Source: Actinocatenispora sera
Lineage (GTDB): Bacteria > Actinomycetota > Actinomycetes > Mycobacteriales > Micromonosporaceae
Assembly (NCBI RefSeq): GCF_018324685.1
Contig: NZ_AP023354.1
Location: 5,972,426-6,036,425, forward strand
Direction of reading: 5' to 3'
Length of the DNA stretch: 64,000 bases
Each line of letters starts with the position of its first letter. Positions within the stretch are counted from its first letter, which is position 1. The position numbers and the translations under genes were made by a program. The notes below the pieces were generated by a model. It searched no databases, was not told the origin of the DNA, and saw only the letters and a list, made by a program, of their open reading frames with translations. Below, piece by piece: positions 34,374 through 42,782 of this stretch.

Positions 34374-35468
34374 CTAGGTTCGCGGCGGAGCCGCGAGCCG
34401 CTCGTAGAGCGTGTCGATGCGGTTGGCGACCGCGGCCACCCCGTACCGGGCGGCGATCGTCTCGACCGGCCGGCGGTCGGTCGGCGGCGCGTCGAGGACC
34501 GCGGCAAGCTCGGCCCGCAGCCCTTCCTCCGTCCCCGGCACCGGCCGGGCCTGCGGCACGTCGAGCCCGACGAGCGCCGGGCAGGTGGTGTAGCGCACCG
34601 GCAACCCGGCGGCGAGCGCCTCCAGCGCCGAGAGCCCGAACGTCTCCTGCTCCGAGGCGGTCAGGAACACGTCCATGGCGGACAGCAGCGGGCCTACGTC
34701 GTGCCGTTCCCCGGTGAACCGGACGCGGTCGGCGACGCCGAGTTCGGCCGCCAGCGCGCGCAGCCGGGCCAGCTCGGGGCCGTCGCCGACCACCAGGAAC
34801 AGCCGCCCCTCGGTCAGCAGCGGGGCGATCGCCCGCAACGCCAGGTCGACCCGCTTCACCGGATCCAGCCGACCCAGCATGCCGAGCACCACGGTGCCGG
34901 GCGGCACCGCCAGCTCGGTGCGCAGCCGGGTCCGGGCCACCGGGTCGTACCGGGACCGGTCCAGGTCGACGGCGTTGGGGATCACCGTGATCCGCCGCGC
35001 CGGCACCCCCCACCGCACCAGCCGGTCGCGGACCGTCTCCGACACCGCGACGGTGACCTGGCCGCACCGCTCGCTGGCGAGATACAGCGCGCGCACCCCG
35101 GCGGTCATCCGCCGCCGCTCCAGGTGCGTCTCGCCGATCGAGTGTTCGGTGGACACGATCACCGGGATGCGGGCCAGCCTGGCCGCGGCCCGGCCGTACA
35201 CCTGGGCGCGGTAGAGGTGCGCGTGCACCACGTCGTAGCGGCCGGCGGCGATCAGCCGGGTCAGCCGGGGCAGCGCGGACAGCTCGGTGTTGCGCCGCAT
35301 GCCGAGATCGCGCACGCCGATCCCGGCCGCCGCCAACCGGTCCGCGACCGGCCCCGGGTTGTACAGGCTGAGCACGTCGGCGTGGTGCCGGGTGCGGGAC
35401 AGGATCGTCGGCAGCTGCAGCTCGGCCCCGCCGACGCCCAGCCCGGTGATCACGTGCAGAACCCTCAC
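34374..35468 (-). CDS. GT4 family glycosyltransferase
   Basis: The GTG at 35468, with GGGAGGG five bases upstream, gives 364 residues. GT-B motifs are clear: VITGLGVGGAELQLPTIL at the N-terminus, DVVHAHLYRAQVYGR, VIPNAVDLDR, VLGMLGRLDPVKRVDLAL, and ASEQETFGLSALEALAAGLPV in the donor site. It resembles capsular and EPS GT4 enzymes (EpsF type). It overlaps the NodB deacetylase gene by four bases. Expected role: cytoplasmic-face extension of the lipid-linked chain begun by the sugar transferase in the same operon. Confidence 0.9.
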   Translation of the reverse strand: MRVLHVITGLGVGGAELQLPTILSRTRHHADVLSLYNPGPVADRLAAAGIGVRDLGMRRNTELSALPRLTRLIAAGRYDVVHAHLYRAQVYGRAAARLARIPVIVSTEHSIGETHLERRRMTAGVRALYLASERCGQVTVAVSETVRDRLVRWGVPARRITVIPNAVDLDRSRYDPVARTRLRTELAVPPGTVVLGMLGRLDPVKRVDLALRAIAPLLTEGRLFLVVGDGPELARLRALAAELGVADRVRFTGERHDVGPLLSAMDVFLTASEQETFGLSALEALAAGLPVRYTTCPALVGLDVPQARPVPGTEEGLRAELAAVLDAPPTDRRPVETIAARYGVAAVANRIDTLYERLAAPPRT

Positions 35469-36217
35469 GATCGCCCTCCCGACGCCAGCCGGGCCCGGTA
35501 GAGAACCCGCTTTCCGGTCAGCCGCAGCGCGCCGTCGCGCTCTCCGACGTAGATGCGCGGCACCGCGGCCACGCCGATCGCCGCCCGCGGCGCGTCCACG
35601 GCGCAGGCGTACCGGTAGCCGGCGGCGGTGACCGCGGCGCGCGCCGCGGCGTCCATCGACCCGTACGGGTAGCAGAAGCCGTCGACCGGAGCGTCCAGCA
35701 GGGCGGCCAGCCGGTCCCGGCTGCCGGTGACCTCGTCGCGCAGGGTCGCATCGCCCAGCCCCGCCAGCGGTACGTGCCGGGCGCCGTGCGCGCCGATCTC
35801 CCAGCCGGCGCCGGCGAGCGCGGCCAGGTCCGGGCCGTCCAGCAACGCCAGCTCGCCGCCGTCCCAGTCGTTGACCGCGCCGATCCGGTCGGCGACCACG
35901 AACACCGTTGCGGTACAGCCGAACCGGCGCATCGCCGGCAGCGCGTGCCGGACCACCCCGGCGTACCCGTCGTCGAAGGTGATGCCGACCAGTCCGGCGC
36001 TGCGGCCGGCCCGGCGGGCCGCGAGCAGGTGCCCGACACCCACCCCGCGCAGCCCGAGCCGACGCAGCGTCGCGAGCTGCCGGACGAACCGGCGCGGCGA
36101 CACCGCGAGCCGGTGCGGGTCGTCGGTCAGCACGTCGACGGTGTGGTACATCAGCACCAGCGGCACGTCCCGCCACCGCCACGGCGTCATCGTCCGGGCC
36201 CGCTCGATCACCGCCAT
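35465..36217 (-). CDS. Polysaccharide deacetylase (NodB/CE4)
   Basis: The 250-residue protein has the CE4 core. GITFDDGYAG carries the catalytic base and metal Asp, and GAHGARHVPL is the metal-binding H-x-x-x-H motif; FCYPYGSMD is motif 3. Usual motif 5 residues near the C-terminus are weak. No signal peptide is evident, so it may act inside the cell on a lipid-linked or nucleotide intermediate. It overlaps the sugar transferase gene by ten bases. Together with the secreted deacetylase at 41,183, the locus has two enzymes that remove N-acetyl groups from sugars. Confidence 0.87.
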   Translation of the reverse strand: MAVIERARTMTPWRWRDVPLVLMYHTVDVLTDDPHRLAVSPRRFVRQLATLRRLGLRGVGVGHLLAARRAGRSAGLVGITFDDGYAGVVRHALPAMRRFGCTATVFVVADRIGAVNDWDGGELALLDGPDLAALAGAGWEIGAHGARHVPLAGLGDATLRDEVTGSRDRLAALLDAPVDGFCYPYGSMDAAARAAVTAAGYRYACAVDAPRAAIGVAAVPRIYVGERDGALRLTGKRVLYRARLASGGRS

Positions 36218-36993
36218 GGCCGCTCAGCTCCCCTCGTCGCCGCCGCGGCGCGACGGACCGCCACCGCCGTGGCGCGCCCGATCGCCAGCATCGCCGCGGC
36301 GCAGCCGATCGCCGCGAGCGCCGCCGTCGCCGCGAGGATCCGAAGGTCGCGCCGAAGCGTCCAGCGCTCGATGTAGTCGTTGTCGGCGACGGCCCGGGCG
36401 ATCAGCGGGGTGTCACCGCACAGCCCGCGCAGCTGAGCGGTGCCGGTGATCCCGGCCGGCATCCGGAACCGGCCCGGGTAGCCCGGCACGCTCCCGGTGA
36501 ACAGCTCGGCGAAGTGCGGCCGTTCCGGCCGCGGCCCCACCAGCGACATCTCCCCGCGCAGCACGTTGACCAGTTGCGGCAGCTCGTCCAGGTGGCTGCG
36601 GCGCAGCGCCGCACCCAGCCTGGTGACTGAGCCCGGCGGCGCCGTCCAGCGCACGTCGGCGTCCGGGTCCGGGGCCACCGTACGCAGCTTGAGCAGCTCG
36701 AACGGCACACCGCCGGCGGTGAGCCGAACCTGGCGGAACAGCACCGGACGGCCGTCCAGGCAGCGGATCGCGATCGCGAGCAGCCCGATCAGCGGCGCCG
36801 CGAGAACGAGCAGCGGTACCCCCAGCGCCAGGTCCAGCGCCCGTTTGCGCCGGTAGCGCAGCCGGTGCCGGGGCACCCCGACCAGCCGGCCGCCGGCCGG
36901 CACCCTCCCGGCCGGCGGCCACCCGTCGGCACGCCGCACCGCGGCGGCGGCCCCGGAACCGGTCGCCGCACGCGGGGTGGTCTGGGCGCTCAT
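36208..36993 (-). CDS. Undecaprenyl-phosphate sugar transferase (priming enzyme)
   Basis: The 261-residue product is a bacterial sugar transferase (WcaJ/ExoY C-terminal type). It has one membrane helix after KRALDLALGVPLLVLAAP, then PVLFRQVRLT, ELLKLRTV, the catalytic SHLDELPQLVNVLRGEMSLVGPRPE and a late GITGTAQLRG motif. These enzymes move a sugar phosphate onto the lipid carrier to start an exopolysaccharide repeat. A second hydrophobic stretch near the C-terminus is unusual for the family. Overlaps: ten bases with the NodB gene and four with the FAD gene. Confidence 0.92.
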   Translation of the reverse strand: MSAQTTPRAATGSGAAAAVRRADGWPPAGRVPAGGRLVGVPRHRLRYRRKRALDLALGVPLLVLAAPLIGLLAIAIRCLDGRPVLFRQVRLTAGGVPFELLKLRTVAPDPDADVRWTAPPGSVTRLGAALRRSHLDELPQLVNVLRGEMSLVGPRPERPHFAELFTGSVPGYPGRFRMPAGITGTAQLRGLCGDTPLIARAVADNDYIERWTLRRDLRILAATAALAAIGCAAAMLAIGRATAVAVRRAAAATRGAERPWR

Positions 36994-38215
36994 CCGGCCG
37001 CCCGCGCGAGGGACCGGCCCGTCGTCACGGTGCCGGTGAGGTGCTGCGCGAGGCGGTGTGCGGCGAAGTCGCAGCCGTGCACGAACCGCATCACCGGGCC
37101 GAACGAGCTCGCCACCACCGGCCCGGTGAAGTACAGGCCGGGCACCGACGACTGGAACACCCGGTCGACCGCGGGAGCACCGTCCAGGGTGGCGATGCCA
37201 CCGGCGAGCTGCTCGTCCAGGAACGTCAACCGGGACAGATCCGGCCGGTACCCGGTGGCGGCGATGACATGGTCGGTGGTGATGCGCACCGGGCCGGCGC
37301 CGTCCCGCAGGGTCAGCCGCAGCGAGTCGGCGCCGGGCTCGACCGCGATCAGTTCGTGGTCGGTGAGCACCGGCAGCCGGCCCTCCACCCGCGGCCGCAG
37401 CCAGTACGCGCCGGCCGGTCCCAGCGCGGTGCGGGCGATCCGGGCCCGACGCCGGGCCGGCAGCCGGTGCAGCAGATCCGGCTGGGTCGAGTACAGCAGC
37501 GTGGTCCACCCGGACCCCAGCGGCGCCTCCGGCTCCCGCAGCCGTACCCGCAGCGATCGCCTGGCCCGCAACGGATCACCGTTCCAGGCGATCTTCGGCG
37601 CGCGCACCACCACGCGAACCCGCGCACCGGCCTCGGCGGCGAGCGCCGCGGTCTCCAGCGCCGACTGCCCCCGCCGAGCACCGTCAGGTCGGTACCGGCG
37701 AAGCGGCTCAGGTCGGTGTGCGCCGACGAGTGCGTCACGAGCGTGCCCGGCAGCTCGGCGAGCAGCGGCGGCATCCGGTCGAAGTGTTCGACGCCCACCG
37801 CGACCACCACCCGGCGGGCCAGCAGCGTCTCCCCGTCGTCGAGCGTCACCTCGAACTGCTCGCCCACCGAGGCGATCCGGCGGACCAGCGTCTCGGTCAG
37901 ATCCGGCACCTGGGTGCGCTGGAACCAGCCGCCGTAGGCGGTGAAGTCGGCCAGCCGCACCGGCTTTCCGTACGGCACGTACTCCTCGCCGCGATGCGCG
38001 CAGTAAGCCTTCAGCGTCGCGGCGCCCGCCGGATCGGACAGGTTCGACGCGTACGGCTGGGACTTCAGCTGCATCCCGGCCGGCATGGCCGAGCGCCACA
38101 GCGCCATCGGACGGCCGAAGATCCGGACCGTCAGGCCAGTGTCGCGCAGGTGCGCCGCAAGCGACAAGCCGTACGGCCCGGCGCCCACGATGGCCACATC
38201 TATCGTTCTCGCCAT
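36990..38215 (-). pseudogene. FAD-dependent NAD(P)-binding oxidoreductase, frameshifted
   Basis: From ATG 38215 one frame reads MARTIDVAIVGAGPYGLSLA, a typical FAD GxGxxG start, through QLKSQPYASNLSDP, up to DLTVLGGG. At about 37665-37672 the frame changes; the other frame continues QSALETAALAAEAGARVRVV, the second dinucleotide fold, and IAATGYRPDLSRL to the stop at 36990. One missing base (C after GGCGGGGGC) explains it, and the restored length is about 408 residues. Relatives are flavin monooxygenase-like enzymes. It overlaps its neighbours by 1-4 bases like the rest of the operon, so the break may be a sequencing error. Confidence 0.75.
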
Positions 38216-39483
38216 CAGACCGTTCCTCCCACCGCTTCGATCTCTACCGAACGGGCCGAACGTGCCCGTGCGGTACCTGGTCCGGGCCGCGCCGGAGTGC
38301 TCCGGCGTCGGCGCCCGATCGGACGGTGCGCCGCGCGCCAGGCGGTGCGCAGGCACATCAGTCCGAACGGGGCAAGGTCGTCGGCGGCGAACCACGCGGT
38401 CTCGTCGATGCCGCGCAGGCTGCGCAGCCACGTCCGCACGTCCAGCTCGCCGCGCCGCAGGTAGCCCAGCGCGGCGGCGGTGTCGTAGTTCTCCACCAGG
38501 AAGCGCCGTCCGGCCACCGGCGCCGAGTCCGGTACCGGCCGGCCGGTCAGGTCCAGGTGCGCGGCCCGCGCCACGTCCACCCCGTCGGCGGTGCGGAACA
38601 GCCGGAACTGCGCGCCGATGCGCGGATTGAAGTCCAGCAGCCGGAACCGGCCGTCGCGCGCGTCCCGGCGCAGGTCGCAGTCCAGGATCCCGCGGTAGCC
38701 GAGGCGGGACAGCAGTGCCGCCATCTCGCCGGAAAGGACCGGATCCGGCACGCACTCGCCCAGGCTGGTCAGCCCGGCGTGCGGCGGGTACGAGCGGTGC
38801 TTGCGGCCGGTGAACGCGGGCCGGCAGACCGAGTCGGCGTCGCAGTAGCCGTGGAAGAACCAGTCGCTGCCCGGCAGGTACTCCTGCAGCAGCAGCGGCA
38901 CGCCGGCCGCGTACGCCGCGGTCAGTGCCCTCGCGTCCCGGACGATGGTGGTGCTGCGCAGCCCGCCGGTGTCCCGCCAGGGCGCCGCCAGTTTCGCCAC
39001 GACCGGATAGCCGACGCGTTCGGCGAACTCCCGTGCCACCACCGGATCGTCGGTCTCGACCGAGTCCACGGTGGGCAGCCCGAGCTCGCGGCCGAGCGCC
39101 GCGAGACTCGCCTTGCCGGCGAGCCGGCGGGGCAGGTCCGGCGGCTGCATCGGGAAGGAGAACCACCGCCGCAGCACCGGTCCGTGCTCGGCGAGCAGGA
39201 TCGCACCGGCGTCGTCGGTCGGGATCAGCACCGCCCGCCGGCCGATCCGCTCGGCGATGCGGGCCAGCGCCGACAGCACCCGGTAGGGCTGGTCGGCGTC
39301 GGGCAACCAGCCGAACCGGCCACGCAGGTACCTCGACCGCGCCGCCGGGGTGAGGGGATCCTCGCACACCGCGTACACCTCGACGCCGGCGCGACCGAGA
39401 CTGCGGATCACGCCGAGGCCGCCGTGGTGGAACACGTTGCGGTCGAGCTTCAGCACCACAGCCGGGACGTTGTGGTCGAGCAT
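38215..39483 (-). CDS. ATP-grasp domain protein (carboxylate-amine ligase-like)
   Basis: The 422-residue product has a pre-ATP-grasp Rossmann part (about 1-110: VPAVVLKLDRNVFHHGGLGV) and an ATP-grasp core (about 120-330). Core motifs include LAGKASLAALGRELGLPTV, PVVAKLAAPWRDTG, LLLQEYLPGSDWFFHGYCD and FRLLDFNPRIGAQ for metal binding. Such enzymes join an acid to an amine at the cost of ATP. In a polysaccharide operon it may attach an amino acid to a sugar acid, but the substrate is not visible. The last 35 residues are Arg/Pro-rich and poorly conserved in look. It overlaps the FAD gene by one base. Confidence 0.85.
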   Translation of the reverse strand: MLDHNVPAVVLKLDRNVFHHGGLGVIRSLGRAGVEVYAVCEDPLTPAARSRYLRGRFGWLPDADQPYRVLSALARIAERIGRRAVLIPTDDAGAILLAEHGPVLRRWFSFPMQPPDLPRRLAGKASLAALGRELGLPTVDSVETDDPVVAREFAERVGYPVVAKLAAPWRDTGGLRSTTIVRDARALTAAYAAGVPLLLQEYLPGSDWFFHGYCDADSVCRPAFTGRKHRSYPPHAGLTSLGECVPDPVLSGEMAALLSRLGYRGILDCDLRRDARDGRFRLLDFNPRIGAQFRLFRTADGVDVARAAHLDLTGRPVPDSAPVAGRRFLVENYDTAAALGYLRRGELDVRTWLRSLRGIDETAWFAADDLAPFGLMCLRTAWRAAHRPIGRRRRSTPARPGPGTARARSARSVEIEAVGGTV

Positions 39484-39493
39484 CGTCGCTCCC

Positions 39494-40843
39494 CTAGACC
39501 AGCTGCCGGTGGGGGGCGAGGTCGAACCGGTAGGTCGCGTCGAGCACCCGCGGGCACCCGGCGGCCCAGCCGTACTCGACGCCGGGATGCACGGTGTGGA
39601 TCAGCACCAGATCCCAGTCGGTGCCCTGCGGGTCGGTCTCGGTGAGCAACCGGGTACCGTCCGGCAGCGTGCAGTCGGGCACCAGCGGGTCGTGGTAGTG
39701 CACCTCGGCACCGCGCCGGGCCAGCTCGGCGAGGATGTCCAGCGCGGACGAGCCGCGCAGGTCCCGTACCCCGGGCTTGTAGCTGACGCCGACCACCAGG
39801 ATCCGCGCGCCGCGCAGCGATCCGCCGGTGTCGGCGAGCAACTCCACCGCGCGCGCCACCACCCGCCGCGGGCGGCCCGCGATGGCGGTCATCGCCTGCT
39901 CGATCAGCGGTGCCGGGTGCGCCGCGGTACGCAGCTGCCAGAGCAGGTAGTGCGGGTCGCACGGGATGCAGTGGCCGCCGACTCCCGGCCCGGGGAAGCA
40001 GGCCAGGAACCCGTACGGCTTGGTCGCCGCCGCCGTGGTCACCTCGATCGGATCCAGCGCCAGGTGCCCGCAGATGTCGGCGATCTCGTTCGCCAGCGCC
40101 AGGTTCACCGCGCGGTAGACGTTCTCGTACAGCTTCGCGAGCTCGGCGGCCTCCGGGGTGGAGACCGCGTACACCGCGTCGGTCAGGTACCCGATCAGCC
40201 GCGCCGCCCGCTCGCTGCAGCGGGGTGTCTCGCCGCCGACCAGCCGGGGCGTCTCGCGCTGCCGGTGCGCCGGAACGCCGGGGTCGATGCGCTCCGGGCT
40301 GAACGCCACGCACACGTCCACGCCGACGCGCAATCCCCTGCGCTGCAACGGTTCGATCAACATCTCCCGGGTGGTACCGACGTAGCTGGTCGAGGTCAGC
40401 ACGATGGTCTGGCCGGCCCGGGCGTGCTCGACCACCGCGGTGCACGCCGCCCGCAGTGCCGCGGTGTCCGGCACCCGGTGCCGGTCCACCGGCGTCGGTA
40501 CGCAGACCACCACGGCGTCCACGTCGGACAGCAGTGCCGGGTCGTCGGTCAACCGCAGCCCGCCGGCATCGAGCGCGGTGGCCAGCGCGCTACGGTCGTC
40601 GTCGGGGAGATCCACCGTGCCGGTACGGATCGCGGCCAGCCGTTCGGCGCTGACGTCCACGCCGATCGCCGGCACGCCGCGCGCGTACAGTCCCAACGCG
40701 GTCGGCAGGCCGACGTAGCCCAGCCCCACGACGCCCACCGACAGCGGTTCGGTGCCGGGCGGCGCCGCGGTGCGGTGCACCAACCGCGACCTGACGTCGT
40801 CCAGCGAGCCGTTGACCGCCAGCGCGAGTTCCAACCCGGCCAT
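39494..40843 (-). CDS. Nucleotide-sugar dehydrogenase (UDP-glucose / UDP-HexNAc 6-dehydrogenase)
   Basis: The ATG at 40843, with GAGGTGG upstream, gives 449 residues. It has the NAD fold GVVGLGYVGLPTALGL near residue 35, TSTSYVGTTRE, KLYENVYRAVNLALANE, and the catalytic cysteine in GPGVGGHCIPCDPHYL near residue 250. The GHCIP(V/C)DP form and the AAATKPYGF stretch recall UDP-ManNAc and UDP-GlcNAc dehydrogenases (WecC/WbpA type) more than UDP-glucose dehydrogenase. It supplies a uronic acid precursor. It is the first gene of the minus-strand operon, and 339 bases separate it from the divergent secreted deacetylase. Confidence 0.9.
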   Translation of the reverse strand: MAGLELALAVNGSLDDVRSRLVHRTAAPPGTEPLSVGVVGLGYVGLPTALGLYARGVPAIGVDVSAERLAAIRTGTVDLPDDDRSALATALDAGGLRLTDDPALLSDVDAVVVCVPTPVDRHRVPDTAALRAACTAVVEHARAGQTIVLTSTSYVGTTREMLIEPLQRRGLRVGVDVCVAFSPERIDPGVPAHRQRETPRLVGGETPRCSERAARLIGYLTDAVYAVSTPEAAELAKLYENVYRAVNLALANEIADICGHLALDPIEVTTAAATKPYGFLACFPGPGVGGHCIPCDPHYLLWQLRTAAHPAPLIEQAMTAIAGRPRRVVARAVELLADTGGSLRGARILVVGVSYKPGVRDLRGSSALDILAELARRGAEVHYHDPLVPDCTLPDGTRLLTETDPQGTDWDLVLIHTVHPGVEYGWAAGCPRVLDATYRFDLAPHRQLV

Positions 40844-41182
40844 GGCGACACCACCTCGTGTCCTCGAACGGCCCGGTGGACGTGTCGGCGTCCGACGGGC
40901 CTGGTACACCGCCGGATCTCGGCGGCCCTGCGTGCACCCTAGGTCGCCGCGGTGCCCGCAGTCTCCGGGCGAAGCGCGTAGCGCGCCCTACGTCGATTGG
41001 CGGACCGAGCACCCGTGAGGCGCCGGGACCGTCCGGACCGCGAACCGCGTACCGGGCAGCCGATCCCGGCTGCCGGCCCACCTTTTCCACCCGGCCGCCA
41101 GCGGCCGATCAGGCCGCTGGCGTACCCGTCCCTACGTCGTTTGACGGGGGTGCGGGCCGGCAGACCGCCCTAACGTGAGGTA
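40844..41182. promoter_or_regulatory. 339-bp divergent promoter region of the polysaccharide locus with two related sites
   Basis: No gene is seen. It must hold promoters for the nine-gene operon (minus) and the secreted deacetylase (plus). Two related 18-mers lie here in the same orientation, CCCTACGTCGATTGGCGG at 40986-41003 and CCCTACGTCGTTTGACGG at 41130-41147, identical at 15 of 18 positions. Similar sequences precede the first orphan response regulator and the GT4 gene. Binding by one of the orphan regulators is an attractive but untested reading. Confidence 0.5.
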
Positions 41183-42574
41183 ATGCGCGCGCACCGCCTC
41201 CTCCGTGGCTGGTTGCTGCCGGCCTGGCTCGCGGTCGCGGCACTGGTCGGCGGGCTGGTCATCGCCGCCGGCCACCGGGGTGGCGGTGGGCCCGCGCCGC
41301 CACCCCATCCGCTCGCCGGGCTGGCCGCCGTCCCCGCGGCGAGCGCGCTGCCCACCGGGCATGGCCTGGTGGTGTCGCTGACCTTCGACGACGGGTACGC
41401 CGACCAGCTGGTCGGCGCTGCGGAACTGTTGCGGCACGGACTGCCCGGCACCTTCTACGTGCCGTCCGGCTGGGTCGGGCTGCCCGGCTACCTGAGCCTC
41501 GCGCAGGTGCGGAAGATGTACGCGAAGAGGCTGGAGATCGGCGGCCACACCGTCCTGCACGAGAACCTGCCCGGCGTCGACCTCGCCGAAGCGCGCCGGG
41601 AGGTGTGCGACGACCGCGCCAACTGGCTCGGCTGGGGTATCCCGGTGACCTCGTTCGCCTACCCGTACGACGCGCTCGGGCCACGGGAACGACGGATCGT
41701 GCGCGACTGCGGCTACAACAGCGCCCGGCAGCTCGGCGACCTGCACTCGGTGCGTACCCCGGCCGACTGCACCGATTGCCCGTACACCGAGCAGATCCCG
41801 CCGCCCGATCCGTACAACGTGCGGGCCCCGGCGGAGTTCGACAGCGGCTGGACGCTCGCCGACCTGATCAACGAGGTACGCGGCGCGGAGCGGCACGGCG
41901 GCTGGCTGCCGCTGACGTTCCACCACGTGTGCGACGGGTGCAGCGACATCGGCGTCCCCCCGCAGACGCTGCGCAGGTTCCTGGACTGGCTCACTCCGCG
42001 CGCCGCCCGCGGTACCGTCGTGCTGCCGGTCGACGCGGTCGTCGGCGGTGCGGTCCGCGCGCCGCACCGGGTCGCCGCGCCCGCCGCGGCACCGGCGGGA
42101 CGCAACGCGGTGCGCAACGGGTCGGTGGAGCGTTGGCGGCAGGGCGAACCGGCCTGCTTCCAGAGCACCCGGTACGGCCGGAACTCGGTGACGGTGCGCC
42201 GGGCCGGCACCGCGCACGGCGGCCGGTTCGCCGCGCGCCTGACGGTGGGCGGGTACCACTCCGGCGGGGCCCAGCTGATGCCGCGGCTGGATCTCGGCAG
42301 CTGCGCCCCCGCGGTGGCGCCGGGTCGGCGGTACACGCTGGGCGTCTGGTACACCGCGACCGCGCCGACCACCCCGGTGCTCTACTACCGCACCGCCCGC
42401 GGCGCCTGGACGGCGTGGTCGGTCGATCCGCCGGTGCAGCCGGCCACCGGTACCTGGCGGCACCTGTCCTGGCGTACCCCGCCGGTACCGCAGGATGCCA
42501 CCGCGGTGTCCTTCGGGCTGCGGCTGACCTCGGCCGGCACGGTCGTCACCGACGACTACCACCTCGTCGGGTGA
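41183..42574 (+). CDS. Secreted polysaccharide deacetylase with C-terminal carbohydrate-binding-like domain
   Basis: The 463-residue protein has an N-terminal signal or anchor (about 8-30, LLPAWLAVAALVGGLVIAAG). A CE4 domain follows (about 55-285): VVSLTFDDGYADQ has the catalytic and metal Asp, GGHTVLHENLPG the H-x-x-x-H pair, SFAYPYDALG motif 3 and PLTFHHVCDG the late His. Residues about 310-463 form a beta-sandwich with Trp and Tyr (VWYTATAPTTPVLYYR) like a carbohydrate-binding module. It should deacetylate the polymer outside the cell, complementing the cytoplasmic NodB protein. Confidence 0.9.
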   Translation: MRAHRLLRGWLLPAWLAVAALVGGLVIAAGHRGGGGPAPPPHPLAGLAAVPAASALPTGHGLVVSLTFDDGYADQLVGAAELLRHGLPGTFYVPSGWVGLPGYLSLAQVRKMYAKRLEIGGHTVLHENLPGVDLAEARREVCDDRANWLGWGIPVTSFAYPYDALGPRERRIVRDCGYNSARQLGDLHSVRTPADCTDCPYTEQIPPPDPYNVRAPAEFDSGWTLADLINEVRGAERHGGWLPLTFHHVCDGCSDIGVPPQTLRRFLDWLTPRAARGTVVLPVDAVVGGAVRAPHRVAAPAAAPAGRNAVRNGSVERWRQGEPACFQSTRYGRNSVTVRRAGTAHGGRFAARLTVGGYHSGGAQLMPRLDLGSCAPAVAPGRRYTLGVWYTATAPTTPVLYYRTARGAWTAWSVDPPVQPATGTWRHLSWRTPPVPQDATAVSFGLRLTSAGTVVTDDYHLVG

Positions 42575-42782
42575 CGCGGTTCGGTCGACCCCGGCGGCCG
42601 GACGGCGGCCGGGGCCGGAGAACGGCCGATGCGACATCGGCGAGAAGGCGCATCCCGCACCGGTTCCGGGCCCGCGCCGCGGATCCGGCCCGAGACTGGT
42701 GATCTGGGTCCGGACGTGCTCGGGCTCCGCCGGCGGCCAGCCGGCCGGCACCGAGGGTCCGGCCCGGGATCGGAGCGGTGCG

